Positions 16,287 to 25,430 of a stretch of DNA of 64,000 bases are shown in pieces. The DNA is from JAHBWV01 sp964588385. GTDB lineage: Bacteria > Planctomycetota > Phycisphaerae > Phycisphaerales > UBA1924. The stretch lies in NCBI GenBank assembly GCA_964588385.1, contig CAZPPG010000001.1, forward strand, positions 1 through 64,000, in the 5' to 3' direction. Position 1 is the stretch's first letter. Every line of letters begins with the position of its first letter. A program made the position numbers and the translations under genes. The notes below the pieces were generated by a model. It saw only the letters and a list, made by a program, of their open reading frames with translations, was not told the origin of the DNA and did no database searches.

Positions 16287-17807
16287 ATGCAAGACGCCTC
16301 TCGCCTGATCAGTCTGTTGAAAGCCGGCCACAGGTGTGTCCGCATTATCACCCACGAAGAGCCCGAGGCCCTCGACATCGTTGCCGATGCCGCCAGCGCC
16401 CTCGGCAGACCCCTGAAAGTGTGGAGCGCGATTCAGGGAATGCGCGACTGGTCCGGAATCGAGATGGACAACGCGCCCGACGGCCCCCGGGCCATCCTCC
16501 GGCGCATCAGCTCCGAAGCCCGCCGGGGCGACCTGGACTGCACCATTTACGTCATGCTCGACCTTTGCGACCACCTCAACGAGCCAGAGACCCTCCGCGC
16601 CCTCCGCGAAGCCCTCCTCACCGGTCCCGCGATCGGCAGCAACGGCGCGGGCATCGGCGGCCAGCTCATCCTGATCGACCACGCCTCACGCGTCCCCGCT
16701 CCCGTCGAGCACCACAGCGTCCGCTTCGAACTCTCCTATCCCGACGAAGAAGAACTCGAGTCCCTCCTCCGCAAGACCGTTCAGCAGGAGCACCGCTTCG
16801 AGCCCATCGAGGTCAACATCAACAAACGCGAGGTCGCCCGCATCGTCGCCAACCTGAGGGGCCTCTCCCGCCGACAGGCCACACAGATTGTCCGCGAGGC
16901 CCTCACCGACGATCGCAAGCTGGACACCTCCGACATCCCACGCATGATCGCCTCCAAGCGCGCCCTCGTCGGCTCCGGAGAGCTGCTCGAGTTCGTCGAA
17001 GCCCCCACCAGCATGGACGAGATCGGCGGCATGAATCGCCTCAAGAAATGGCTCGCCGATCGCAGCGCGTCCTTCAGCAAAGAAGCAGCCCAGTACGGCC
17101 TTACGCCCCCACGCGGCGTGCTCCTGCTCGGTGTCCAGGGCGCGGGCAAGAGTCTCTGCGCCAAAGCCGTCGCCACCGCCTGGACCCGCCCCCTCCTCCG
17201 ACTCGATCCCGGCGTGCTCTACGACCGCTACGTCGGTGAGAGCGAGCGCCGCCTCCGCGAAGCCCTCCGACAGGTCGAAGCCATGGCGCCCGCCGTCCTC
17301 TGGATCGACGAGATCGAGAAAGCCCTCGGCTCCGCCTCCGGCTCGACCGCCAGCGACGGCGGGCTCTCCCGCCGCATGTTCGCGACCATGCTCACCTGGA
17401 TGCAGGAGCACCGCGCCCCCGTCTTCCTTGTCGCGACCGCCAACGCGATCGACGAACTCCCCCCCGAACTCATGCGCAAGGGCCGCTTCGATGAGATCTT
17501 CTTCGTCGACCTCCCCGGCGAAGAAGCTCGCCGCGCCATTATCAATGTCCACCTGAGCAAACGCGGCCGCAACGTCGCGAAGTACGACGTGCCGCGCCTT
17601 GTCAAAGCGAGCGACGGCTTCAGCGGCGCGGAGATCGAACAGGCCATCGTCGCCTGTCTGCACGAGTCCTTCGCCTCCCGCAAGGAACCCTCGACAGAGG
17701 CGATCGAAGCCATCATGCGCACCAGCCCGCCCCTCTCCGTGACCATGCGTGAGCGGATCGATTCGCTCCGCGCCTGGGCCTCGGGGCGCTGCGTCCCCGC
17801 CGAATGA
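16287..17807 (+). CDS. AAA+ ATPase, Ycf46-like
   Basis: A 506-residue cytosolic protein. The N-terminal 240 residues resemble the degenerate domain of Ycf46-type ATPases (ITHEEPEALDIV). The AAA+ module lies at about 255-470. Walker A is GVQGAGKS (Lys288), Walker B is VLWIDEIEKA (Asp341-Glu342), and the arginine-finger region is MRKGRFDEIFF. The C-terminal lid has SDGFSGAEIEQAIVACLHESF. Ycf46-like proteins are linked in cyanobacteria to inorganic carbon use, but their biochemical role is unclear. The gene appears monocistronic. No partner is visible. Confidence 0.87.
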   Translation: MQDASRLISLLKAGHRCVRIITHEEPEALDIVADAASALGRPLKVWSAIQGMRDWSGIEMDNAPDGPRAILRRISSEARRGDLDCTIYVMLDLCDHLNEPETLRALREALLTGPAIGSNGAGIGGQLILIDHASRVPAPVEHHSVRFELSYPDEEELESLLRKTVQQEHRFEPIEVNINKREVARIVANLRGLSRRQATQIVREALTDDRKLDTSDIPRMIASKRALVGSGELLEFVEAPTSMDEIGGMNRLKKWLADRSASFSKEAAQYGLTPPRGVLLLGVQGAGKSLCAKAVATAWTRPLLRLDPGVLYDRYVGESERRLREALRQVEAMAPAVLWIDEIEKALGSASGSTASDGGLSRRMFATMLTWMQEHRAPVFLVATANAIDELPPELMRKGRFDEIFFVDLPGEEARRAIINVHLSKRGRNVAKYDVPRLVKASDGFSGAEIEQAIVACLHESFASRKEPSTEAIEAIMRTSPPLSVTMRERIDSLRAWASGRCVPAE

Positions 17808-17974
17808 CGGCTTCGACTCCGCAAGGGATCGCCGATTCGGGTGAAGACCGGTGCCGCGGACGCGCATCGATCGGCTCATGACAGGGAGGCAGTACAGCCC
17901 GCCCGCGCCATCGGGTAGACTGCCACCACGCGCCAGTCCCGTGTCACACCCGCGCCATCCGGAGAAATCCCTTC

Positions 17975-20338
17975 ATGTCACACCACGCCGCACCCATCGC
18001 CCGCACCCTCGTCGGCGCGCTGATCCTCACATCCATCTGCCACGCCGCCGTCGCCGCAGAGGACGAGCCCGTGTGGAAGCCCATTCCCGGCAAACTCATC
18101 ACCGAGTGGGGTGCGAAGGTCACGCCCGACAACGTCTGGCCCGAGTACCCCCGCCCCTCCCTCGCGCGCGAGGAGTGGATGAACCTCAACGGGCTGTGGG
18201 ACTTCCAGATCGTCGGGAAGGGCGATCCCGCTCCGCTCGTTTCGACGGGCAAGATCCTCGTGCCCTTCCCGCCCGAGTCCGCGCTCTCAGGTGTCGGCCA
18301 CGTCCTGCAACCCGGTCAGTCATTCGTGTACACCCGCCAGTTCGAGCTCCCCGAGTCGTGGACCGGTCGACGCGTCATCCTGCACTTCGGGGCCGTCGAT
18401 TGGGAGACCAGAGTCATCGTCAACGACGAAGTGCAGCGGCAGCATCGCCACACCGGCGGCTACGACCCTTTCTCCTTCGATATCACCAGCCAGCTCCGAC
18501 CCGGCTCCAACTCCATCATCGTCATCGTCGATGATCCCACCGACCGTGGCGGCCAGGGCCGCGGCAAGCAGTGGCTCTCGCCGCACGGCATCTGGTACAC
18601 GCCCACCAGCGGCATCTGGCAGACCGTCTGGCTCGAGCCCGTCAGCGATGTCCACATCACACGCGTCCGGTGCGAGGCGGATCCCGCCACGGGCGCAGTC
18701 AACGTCTTCGCCGAGCATTCGGGAGAGTTCGCGCCGGATATGAAGGCCACCATCTTCATTGAGAAGAACGGCGAGGCCCTCGCCGTCATGGAGAGCCAGG
18801 GAGGCATGGGCAACTTCAACATCGTGCTCCCCGATGTCCGTTCCTGGACCCCCGACGATCCCTTCCTCTACGACATGACCGTCCGCATCACACAGGGCGA
18901 TGCCGTCATCGACGAGGTCGAAACCTACTTCGCCTATCGCACCATCGAACTCGGCAAGGACGAGCACGGCGTGCCGCGCCTCCTCCTCAACGGCGAGCCC
19001 CTCTTCCACTACGGCCCGCTCGACCAGGGCTTCTGGCCGGATGGCCTTTACACGCCGCCCAGCGACGAGGCGATGAAGTTCGACATCGAGGCCGCCAAGC
19101 GCATGGGCTCCAACATGCTGCGCAAGCACGTCAAGGTCGAGTCCGATCGCTTCTACACCTGGTGCGATCGCCTCGGCATCATGGTCTGGCAGGACATGCC
19201 CAGCCCGTTCTTCAGCGATGACCCCGCGGGTTCAGAGAAGAACAAGTTCCACAATCCGCACCTCACGCAGGAATGGAAAGACCAGTTCCTCACCGAGTGG
19301 ACCCAGATCATCAACGACTTCCGCCATCACCCCAGCATCGTCATGTGGGTCCCCTGGAACGAAGGATGGGGACAGAACGACCTCGCGTGGTCCAAAGAGA
19401 TCGCCGAGAAGACCAAGAAGCTCGATCCCACCCGCCTCGTCAACAACGCCAGCGGCTGGACCGACATGGCCGTCGGCGACACCATCGATCACCACCTTTA
19501 TCCCGGGCCCGGCATGCCCCCGGTCGAATCCACACGCGCCTCCGTGCTGGGTGAGTTCGGCGGTCTCGGACTCCCCATCGACGGCCATACATGGCTCAAC
19601 AAGGACAACTGGGGCTATGTCAGCTACAAATCCAAAGAAGACCTTACCGCCGCGTACCTCGCGATGGTCGAACAGCTCCCCATGCTCATCGGCCAGGGCC
19701 TCTGCGCAGCCGTTTACACCCAGACCACCGATGTCGAAATCGAGGTCAACGGCTGGCTCACCTACGACCGCAAAGTCTGGAAGATCAATCCCGACGACGT
19801 GCGCGACGCCACGCTGAAGGTCTATGAAATCCCGCCCCATATCCGTCCGCTCGTCACCCACGCCGCATCCGGTGAAGCGTCCGCCCCACCCACGACGTGG
19901 CGCTACACCACAGATGCGCCCGCCGCCGATTCCAGCGCGAAGTCTTGGTCAGATGTCGGCTTCGATGACTCATCCTGGTCCACCGGCCGCGCTGGCTTCG
20001 GAACCAAGGGCACGCCCGGCGCCCGCATCGGCACCGAGTGGAACTCCGGCCAGATCTGGCTCCGTCGCACCTTCACCCTCGCCGATACTTTCGAGAAATC
20101 CCCACGCGCCGCCGTCGCCCTCGCCATCCACCACGATGAAGACGCCGACGTCTATATCAACGGTGTCAAGGTCGCCTCCCTCAGCGGCTACACCAGCGAC
20201 TATCGCTTCATCACGCTCGACGCCAAGGCCACCGCCGCGCTCAAGCCCGGCGAGAACACCCTCGCCATCCAATGCAAGCAGACCCGCGGCGGCCAGTACA
20301 TCGATTGCGGGCTCGCCGAGATCGTCCCCGCCAAGTAA
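17975..20338 (+). CDS. Secreted glycoside hydrolase family 2 protein, beta-galactosidase-like
   Basis: A 787-residue exported enzyme with a signal peptide (about 1-27). The GH2 sugar-binding domain (about 60-230, starting LNGLWDFQIVGKG), immunoglobulin-like domain, and TIM-barrel core (about 330-620) follow. The likely acid/base is Glu463 (WVPWNEGWG) and the likely nucleophile Glu527 (VLGEFGG). A C-terminal beta-sandwich (about 640-785), with DEDADVYINGVKVASLSGY, resembles a carbohydrate-binding module. A GGAG-type site precedes ATG 17975. It is followed 55 bp later by a GH127 gene, so the two probably act together on arabinose- or galactose-containing plant glycans in the periplasm or outside. 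Confidence 0.9.
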   Translation: MSHHAAPIARTLVGALILTSICHAAVAAEDEPVWKPIPGKLITEWGAKVTPDNVWPEYPRPSLAREEWMNLNGLWDFQIVGKGDPAPLVSTGKILVPFPPESALSGVGHVLQPGQSFVYTRQFELPESWTGRRVILHFGAVDWETRVIVNDEVQRQHRHTGGYDPFSFDITSQLRPGSNSIIVIVDDPTDRGGQGRGKQWLSPHGIWYTPTSGIWQTVWLEPVSDVHITRVRCEADPATGAVNVFAEHSGEFAPDMKATIFIEKNGEALAVMESQGGMGNFNIVLPDVRSWTPDDPFLYDMTVRITQGDAVIDEVETYFAYRTIELGKDEHGVPRLLLNGEPLFHYGPLDQGFWPDGLYTPPSDEAMKFDIEAAKRMGSNMLRKHVKVESDRFYTWCDRLGIMVWQDMPSPFFSDDPAGSEKNKFHNPHLTQEWKDQFLTEWTQIINDFRHHPSIVMWVPWNEGWGQNDLAWSKEIAEKTKKLDPTRLVNNASGWTDMAVGDTIDHHLYPGPGMPPVESTRASVLGEFGGLGLPIDGHTWLNKDNWGYVSYKSKEDLTAAYLAMVEQLPMLIGQGLCAAVYTQTTDVEIEVNGWLTYDRKVWKINPDDVRDATLKVYEIPPHIRPLVTHAASGEASAPPTTWRYTTDAPAADSSAKSWSDVGFDDSSWSTGRAGFGTKGTPGARIGTEWNSGQIWLRRTFTLADTFEKSPRAAVALAIHHDEDADVYINGVKVASLSGYTSDYRFITLDAKATAALKPGENTLAIQCKQTRGGQYIDCGLAEIVPAK

Positions 20339-20393
20339 ACCGCGCCCTTCCGTCCCTCTCCCAAGCAAACGTCTCCCACCCCGGAGTCCCATC

Positions 20394-22811
20394 ATGCCAC
20401 TCCCATCTATCGCCGCCGCACTCATCGCTTCCGCCTCCGCATTCGCCGCCACCCTTGCATCCGAACACGCCCCGGGCCCGACCATCGAAACACCCCCCGC
20501 GAGCGCCGTCTCCATCGGCGGCTCTTTCTGGGGCCCGCGCCTCGACGCCGTCCGCGCCGGCACCCTCACCGCCAATCGCCACCAATGCGACATCACCGGA
20601 CGCATCGCCAACTTCGAACGCGCCGCCGCCAAGATCGCCGGCGCAGCCGACCCCGGCCAATACCAGGGTCTCCTCTTCAACGACTCCGATGTCTACAAGA
20701 TGATCGAGGGCTGGGCATACCTGATCGCCACAGAGAACGACCCCACCCGTCGCGCCGCGCTCGACAGCGATCTCGACGCCCTTATCGCCACCATCGCCGC
20801 CGCCCAGCACCCTGACGGCTACATCAACACCTACTACACCCTCAAGGCCGGCATCGAGAACCGCTTCACGCGCGAAGAGTGGGACCACGAAACCTACTGC
20901 ATGGGCCACCTCATCGAGGCCGGGGTCGCCCACTTCCAATCAACCGGTAAACGCGCACTCCTCGACGTCGCCATCCGCGCCGCCGACTACCTCGACACGC
21001 TCTACGGCCCCGACACCTTCACCGCGCCACCCGGCCACCAGGAACTTGAGCTCGCCCTCGTCCGCCTCGCAGACCTCACCGCCGAAACTAAGTACCTCGA
21101 CCTGGCCCACTTCCTCATCGAAGCACGCGGCACACCCCATCGCAAACTTGATGGCACCACCTACGGCCCCTGGGGCGACTACGCCCAGGACCACGCTCCC
21201 GCCCACCAACAGACCGAAGCCGTCGGCCACGCCGTCCGCGCCGGCTACATGTACGCCGCCATGGCCGACCTCGCCCTTCGCGGCCGTGGCAACTACACCC
21301 CCGCCCTCGACGCCCTCTGGCAAGACGTCACCGAACGCCGCATCTTCGTCACCGGAGGCATCGGCCCCAGTGGCCACAACGAGGGCTTCACAACCCCCTA
21401 CGACATCCCAACCCACTCCGCCTATCAGGAAACCTGCGCCTCCATCGCCCTCTGCATGTGGGCCCATCGCATGTTCCTCCTCACCGGCGAAGCGTCCTAC
21501 ATGGAACAGTTCGAGCGCACCCTCTACAACGCCGTCCTCGCCGGCTCATCCCTCGACGGCTCGCAGTTCTTCTACGTCAACCCCATGGCCTCCCGTGGCG
21601 GCCACGCCCGCCGCGATTGGTACGAATGCGCCTGCTGCCCGCCCAATGTCCTCCGCTTCTTCGCCTCACTCGGGCAGCACGTCTACGCCGTCAAAGGCGA
21701 CATCGTCTACGTCAACCTCTTCATGCAGAGCGCGGCCGATCTCGACCTCGGACACACCAAGCCCGTCCGCATCGAACAGTTCACCGGCTATCCCTTCACC
21801 GGCGATGTCCGCATCCTCATCAAGAACCCGACGGACGCCCGCGTCACACTCGCCGTCCGCGCCCCCGGTGAGCGTGCCGACAACAAGGCCATCGACGCCG
21901 ACGGCTACTTCCGCACTACCGTGGATCCGCGCGCCGAACTCGAGCTCTCGTGGAACGTCAGCATGAAGCCCCGACGCGTCTACGCCGACCCGCGCGTGAA
22001 AGAGAGCGTCGGACGCGTCGCCATCATGCGCGGCCCGCTCGTCTATGCCGCGGAGTCCATCGACAACAGCGCCGATGTCCACTCCCTCCTCATCCCGCCC
22101 GGAGCACCCTTCCAGCACTCAACCATCGACGGCGCACCCGCGCTCACAGTCTCCGGCGTCCGCGCCGCCGCCGATGCGCAGAGCCCCTCTCTCTACCACA
22201 CCGGCCTCGACCTCGAACCCGCGGAGATTGTCCTCCGTCCATACTTCCTCTGGGCCAACCGCGGCCCAAGCTCACTCGCCGTCTGGATCCCCGAGTCCCC
22301 GCAGTTCATGGACCCCCAACCCCAGAAGGGTGTGAAGGCCTCCGCTAGCTACATCGGACACGGCAGCGGCACCAGCGCCATCATCGATCGCATCGAGCCC
22401 GCGAGCAGCATCGATCACTCCATCCCGCGCTTCACCTTCTGGCCGCACAAAGGCGTCGCCGGTGAGGGTGGCGGCCCCGTCGCCGGCGAATCCGCCGAGC
22501 CCGCCGGACGCGAGTGGATCATGCTCGAGTTCGATGAGCCGCGCCGCATCTCCGAAGTCGCCATCTACTGGTTCGACGACACCGGCCGCGGCCAGTGCCG
22601 CGTCCCCCGCGCATGGATGATCGAGTGGCTCGACGGCGACACATGGAAACCCGTTCAAGCGAGCGACGGCGCAAGCCGGATCGTCTTCGGCACCGAACGC
22701 GACACCTTCAACACCGCACGCTTCGCAACCCTCACCACCCGCGCCCTCCGCATCAAGATCGACATGCAGGAGGACTTCAGTGCGGGTGTGCTCGAACTCA
22801 CGACCAAGTAA
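20394..22811 (+). CDS. Secreted GH127 (DUF1680) beta-L-arabinofuranosidase-like enzyme
   Basis: An 805-residue exported protein with a signal peptide ending near the Ala-rich residues 15-22. The alpha/alpha barrel of GH127 follows. Zinc and catalytic residues match the family: Glu346 and Cys348 (QETCAS), then Cys414 and Cys415 (YECACCPPN), one Cys being the nucleophile. Beta-sandwich domains follow. A C-terminal galactose-binding-like domain (about 700-805, EFDEPRRISEVAIYWFDD) is fused on. Start 20394 has GGAG about nine bases upstream and begins a signal peptide; longer frames overlap the GH2 gene without one. The likely substrate is terminal beta-L-arabinofuranose in plant glycoproteins or pectic side chains. 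Confidence 0.9.
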   Translation: MPLPSIAAALIASASAFAATLASEHAPGPTIETPPASAVSIGGSFWGPRLDAVRAGTLTANRHQCDITGRIANFERAAAKIAGAADPGQYQGLLFNDSDVYKMIEGWAYLIATENDPTRRAALDSDLDALIATIAAAQHPDGYINTYYTLKAGIENRFTREEWDHETYCMGHLIEAGVAHFQSTGKRALLDVAIRAADYLDTLYGPDTFTAPPGHQELELALVRLADLTAETKYLDLAHFLIEARGTPHRKLDGTTYGPWGDYAQDHAPAHQQTEAVGHAVRAGYMYAAMADLALRGRGNYTPALDALWQDVTERRIFVTGGIGPSGHNEGFTTPYDIPTHSAYQETCASIALCMWAHRMFLLTGEASYMEQFERTLYNAVLAGSSLDGSQFFYVNPMASRGGHARRDWYECACCPPNVLRFFASLGQHVYAVKGDIVYVNLFMQSAADLDLGHTKPVRIEQFTGYPFTGDVRILIKNPTDARVTLAVRAPGERADNKAIDADGYFRTTVDPRAELELSWNVSMKPRRVYADPRVKESVGRVAIMRGPLVYAAESIDNSADVHSLLIPPGAPFQHSTIDGAPALTVSGVRAAADAQSPSLYHTGLDLEPAEIVLRPYFLWANRGPSSLAVWIPESPQFMDPQPQKGVKASASYIGHGSGTSAIIDRIEPASSIDHSIPRFTFWPHKGVAGEGGGPVAGESAEPAGREWIMLEFDEPRRISEVAIYWFDDTGRGQCRVPRAWMIEWLDGDTWKPVQASDGASRIVFGTERDTFNTARFATLTTRALRIKIDMQEDFSAGVLELTTK

Positions 22812-22876
22812 GCCACCGCCATCGCTTGCCGCGAACTGACACGCTGCTCACGCCAGTACCAACCTTGTTGCGTCTC

Positions 22877-22937
22877 ATTCTCATGTTGAGAATCTCATCA
22901 TTCTGCGCTTGACGTCGCACCCGATTGGGGCGATACT
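22877..22937 (+). promoter_or_regulatory. Sigma-70-type promoter preceded by a nested palindrome
   Basis: TTGACG (22909-22914) and GATACT (22932-22937) are separated by exactly 17 bp, a near-consensus housekeeping promoter on the plus strand. Immediately upstream are overlapping palindromes: ATTCTCA-tgt-TGAGAAT (22877-22893) and TGAGA-a-TCTCA (22887-22897). These could be an operator; the TGAGAATCTCA core vaguely resembles Fur- or IscR-type sites. The promoter would start transcription near 22944, far from the next recognised gene at 23724. Confidence 0.55.
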
Positions 22938-22943
22938 CGTAGC

Positions 22944-23184
22944 GAACAAGTCCGCGTGGACTTCCGAGCACACCATGAACCAGACAAGATCCAACCCATT
23001 CAAGAGTCTCGCCGGCACGGGTTCTTCCCGCGTCGAACGACCTTGGACCGCTTCGCTCTGCGAGGCCGGACGGGTGATCAGTGGTTCCGGGCGGGTTCTG
23101 AAGCATCTGGACGGACACACGCAAGCGCCGATGGGCTGAAGTCCACTGTGGACCAGGCGTCGGCGGGGTTTCCCGGGCCGACGC
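22944..23184 (+). ncRNA. Possible small transcript ending in a strong hairpin
   Basis: The near-consensus promoter at 22909-22937 points into this stretch. It ends in an 8-bp stem (GCGTCGGC at 23157-23164 with GCCGACGC at 23177-23184, plus an inner GGG/CCC). A GTCCAC-t-GTGGAC palindrome lies at 23141-23153. A 54-codon frame (22975-23139, ATG) lies inside but has a weak ribosome-binding site and no recognisable product. It may be a small RNA, a small-protein mRNA or an untranslated leader. The remaining intergenic sequence, 23185-23436, shows nothing I can name. Confidence 0.3.
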
Positions 23185-23436
23185 GACCACCAAGGCGCGA
23201 ATATCCCCGGAAATCTGACGGAAAGAGTGGCGAACGGATTACGGTCCGTACGCCAGGTTCATCGTGTTGGTCGCTCTTGAGAGGGCCTCCGGCAGCACGC
23301 TATCGGCGCGGATCCTTGCCGCGTGCGAAAGCAGGAAAGGGGGATGCATGATCGCATTCCGATTCGGCCTTGAAACAACTGACGTACTTCACTGACATCG
23401 CGTCGCAGCGCGATATCTGTGTTCACAGTTGATGAT

Positions 23437-23493
23437 CCGTCACGACAACATGTGACGGCACGCGGGTGCCGTGCGCGCACGACATCCCGTCAC
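23437..23493 (+). promoter_or_regulatory. Leader of ro60 with mutually exclusive hairpins
   Basis: GTGACGG (23452-23458) can pair with CCGTCAC at 23437-23443 or with an identical CCGTCAC at 23487-23493. ACGGCAC (23455-23461) can instead pair with GTGCCGT (23466-23472), which excludes both. Each stem is 7 bp and perfect. Such competing structures occur in attenuators and in protein- or RNA-responsive leaders. The element lies about 230 bp before the ro60 start. Confidence 0.35.
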
Positions 23494-23723
23494 ACAACCT
23501 CGGCGTGCCGCGCCGGGCTCGTCGCCCGGTGCCCCAGTGCAATCGCACACGCACGCGCTGGATAGTCCCTCCCCTCTCCGCGGGGATGTCGATCAGGCCT
23601 CGCCCGATCGAAGCGCGATGCCCGCGCGCCACACACGCCCCCATCGTCTCACCAGGCGATGGAGGGCATTGCCCGAACCGCCGCACGCATGTCCGTGTGC
23701 CGCACGTCCGAAGGAGGTCGCCC

Positions 23724-25304
23724 ATGGCCAACAAGTCTCTCTTCAGCTCACTCCCGGGACTCTTCACCCGTCCCGCCGACACCGTCAACGACGCCGGCGG
23801 CAGCGCGCACGCGTTCAGCGCCGAGCACGCGCTCGCCCAGTACGCCGTCACCGGCTGCCTCAACTCCACCTTCTACGCCGACGCCGGCGACCAGCTCCAG
23901 AAAGTCCTCGACCTGGCCTGGAACTGCGAGCCCGAGTTCGTCGCCCGCACCGCGCTCTTCGCGCGCCAGCGCGGCCGTATGAAGGACGTCCCTGCGCTCC
24001 TCGTCGCGTCGCTCTCGCTGCGCTCTCCCGGCCTCATGGCCGAGGTCTTTGACCGCGTGATCGACAACGGACGCATGCTCCGCACCTTCGTGCAGATCAT
24101 GCGTTCCGGTACCGTCGGGCGCAAGAGCATGGGCACGCTCCCCAAGCGACTGGTCCGTCAGTGGCTTGAGCAGCGCACGGACGAGCAGGTCTTCCGCGCC
24201 TCGGTCGGCAACGCGCCCTCGCTCGCCGACATCGTGAAGATGGTCCACCCGCGCCCGGCGACGCCCTCCCGCGCCGCGCTCTACGGCTGGATGCTCGGAC
24301 GCGACCACGACGCCGCGGCCCTGCCTCCGCTCGTCCGCGCCTTCGAGGCCTTCAAGCGCCTCGAGTCCCGCGATGTCCCCGATGTGCCGCATGAGATGCT
24401 CACCGCGCTCCCGCTCGACGCCATGCACTGGCGCGCCATCGCCCGCCACGCCTCGTGGCAGGTCACGCGTCAGGGGTTGAACACGCTCGCACGCCACGGC
24501 GTCTTCGACGACGCCGACATCACGGCGATCATCGCCGAGCGACTCCGCTCGCGCGATCTCATCGCCCGCGCTCGTGTCCTGCCCTACCAGCTCATGGTCA
24601 CGCACGCGAACGCGAGCCAGGATGTCCCGCGCCCCATCAAGGACGCCCTCCACGACGCCATGGAGATCGCCATCGAGTCCGTCCCGGAGTTCCGCGCCCC
24701 CGGCCCCTCGCCCCACATGGCCAAGGTCTGGGTCTGCCCGGATGTCTCCGGATCGATGCAGTCGCCGATCACCGGCGCCCGCCGCGGCTCCACCACCGTG
24801 GTCCGCTGCGTCGATGTCGCCGCGCTCGTCGCCGCCGCCATCCTCCGGCGAACGCCGGGGGCCGAGGTCATCCCCTTCTCCGATCACGTCGTCGACGCAC
24901 GCGTCGATCCGCGCGACTCGGTCCTGACCAATGCCCGCCTCCTCGCGTCGCTCCCCGCGGGAGGCACCAACTGCTCCGCGCCCCTGGCGGAACTCAACCA
25001 TCGTCACGCGCACGCCGACCTCGTCGTGCTCGTCTCCGACAACCAGTCATGGGTGGACACCAACGGACAAGGTCAACCGACCGAGACCATGCGCCAGTGG
25101 GCCAAGCTCAGGAAGCGCTGCCCGCACGCGCGGCTCGTCGCGATCGACCTGCAGCCGAATGGGACCACCCAGGCCCACGACCGCGAGGACATCCTCAACG
25201 TCGGCGGGTTCTCCGACCACGTCTTTGAGGTGCTCGCCCACTTTGCCTCCGGTCAGATGACCCAGGGCCACTGGGTCAGCCAGATCCGAAAGGTGTCGAT
25301 CTGA
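23724..25304 (+). CDS. Ro60 ortholog (TROVE domain plus VWA domain), Rsr-type
   Basis: A 526-residue cytosolic RNA-binding protein. The TROVE HEAT-repeat ring occupies about residues 1-330 (EHALAQYAVTGCLNSTFYAD; LARHGVFDDADITAIIAE). A VWA domain follows at about 335-520, with a complete MIDAS: Asp340-x-Ser342-x-Ser344 (DVSGSMQS), Thr415 (GGTNCSAP), Asp439 (LVSDNQSW). In known bacteria the ring binds Y RNAs on its outer face and the ends of damaged RNAs in its hole, in RNA quality control and stress recovery. Start 23724 has a perfect AAGGAGG six bases upstream; longer in-frame starts are ignored. Three candidate Y RNAs follow on the same strand. No rtcB or PNPase gene is in the window. Confidence 0.93.
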   Translation: MANKSLFSSLPGLFTRPADTVNDAGGSAHAFSAEHALAQYAVTGCLNSTFYADAGDQLQKVLDLAWNCEPEFVARTALFARQRGRMKDVPALLVASLSLRSPGLMAEVFDRVIDNGRMLRTFVQIMRSGTVGRKSMGTLPKRLVRQWLEQRTDEQVFRASVGNAPSLADIVKMVHPRPATPSRAALYGWMLGRDHDAAALPPLVRAFEAFKRLESRDVPDVPHEMLTALPLDAMHWRAIARHASWQVTRQGLNTLARHGVFDDADITAIIAERLRSRDLIARARVLPYQLMVTHANASQDVPRPIKDALHDAMEIAIESVPEFRAPGPSPHMAKVWVCPDVSGSMQSPITGARRGSTTVVRCVDVAALVAAAILRRTPGAEVIPFSDHVVDARVDPRDSVLTNARLLASLPAGGTNCSAPLAELNHRHAHADLVVLVSDNQSWVDTNGQGQPTETMRQWAKLRKRCPHARLVAIDLQPNGTTQAHDREDILNVGGFSDHVFEVLAHFASGQMTQGHWVSQIRKVSI

Positions 25305-25316
25305 GTCGATCGACAC
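25293..25316 (+). terminator. Perfect 9-bp hairpin over the ro60 stop codon
   Basis: GTGTCGATC (25293-25301) pairs with GATCGACAC (25308-25316) around a 6-nt loop that contains the TGA stop. No T-tract follows. It could help end translation or transcription, stabilise the 3' end, or act as a processing site between the mRNA and the downstream RNAs. Confidence 0.4.
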
Positions 25317-25330
25317 GTGAGCGCACACGC

Positions 25331-25362
25331 GCGGCGGGCCGGGCGCAAGCCCGACCCTCCGC
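25331..25362 (+). terminator. GNRA-capped hairpin downstream of ro60
   Basis: GCGG / CCGC, GGG / CCC and CGGGC / GCCCG form a stem with two single mismatches and a GCAA tetraloop (25345-25348). TTCAGG follows, so termination would be weak. Its first 15 bases are identical to 25611-25625, at the 5' end of Y RNA B. Confidence 0.45.
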
Positions 25363-25430
25363 TTCAGGAATCCATTCACTCTTTCAGTTCGCTGTGGGGG
25401 CCGCGCTCAACGCGCTGCTGCACGGAGAAA

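Noticed and set aside
22975..23139. 54-codon gene after the orphan promoter
   Set aside because: Weak ribosome-binding site, no recognisable fold or conservation signal by eye; kept only as a possibility within the putative transcript.
23455..23472. Sigma-54 promoter upstream of ro60
   Set aside because: GG and GC elements are present (23457-23458, 23468-23469) but are separated by 9 bases instead of 10, and the sequence is better explained as a hairpin.
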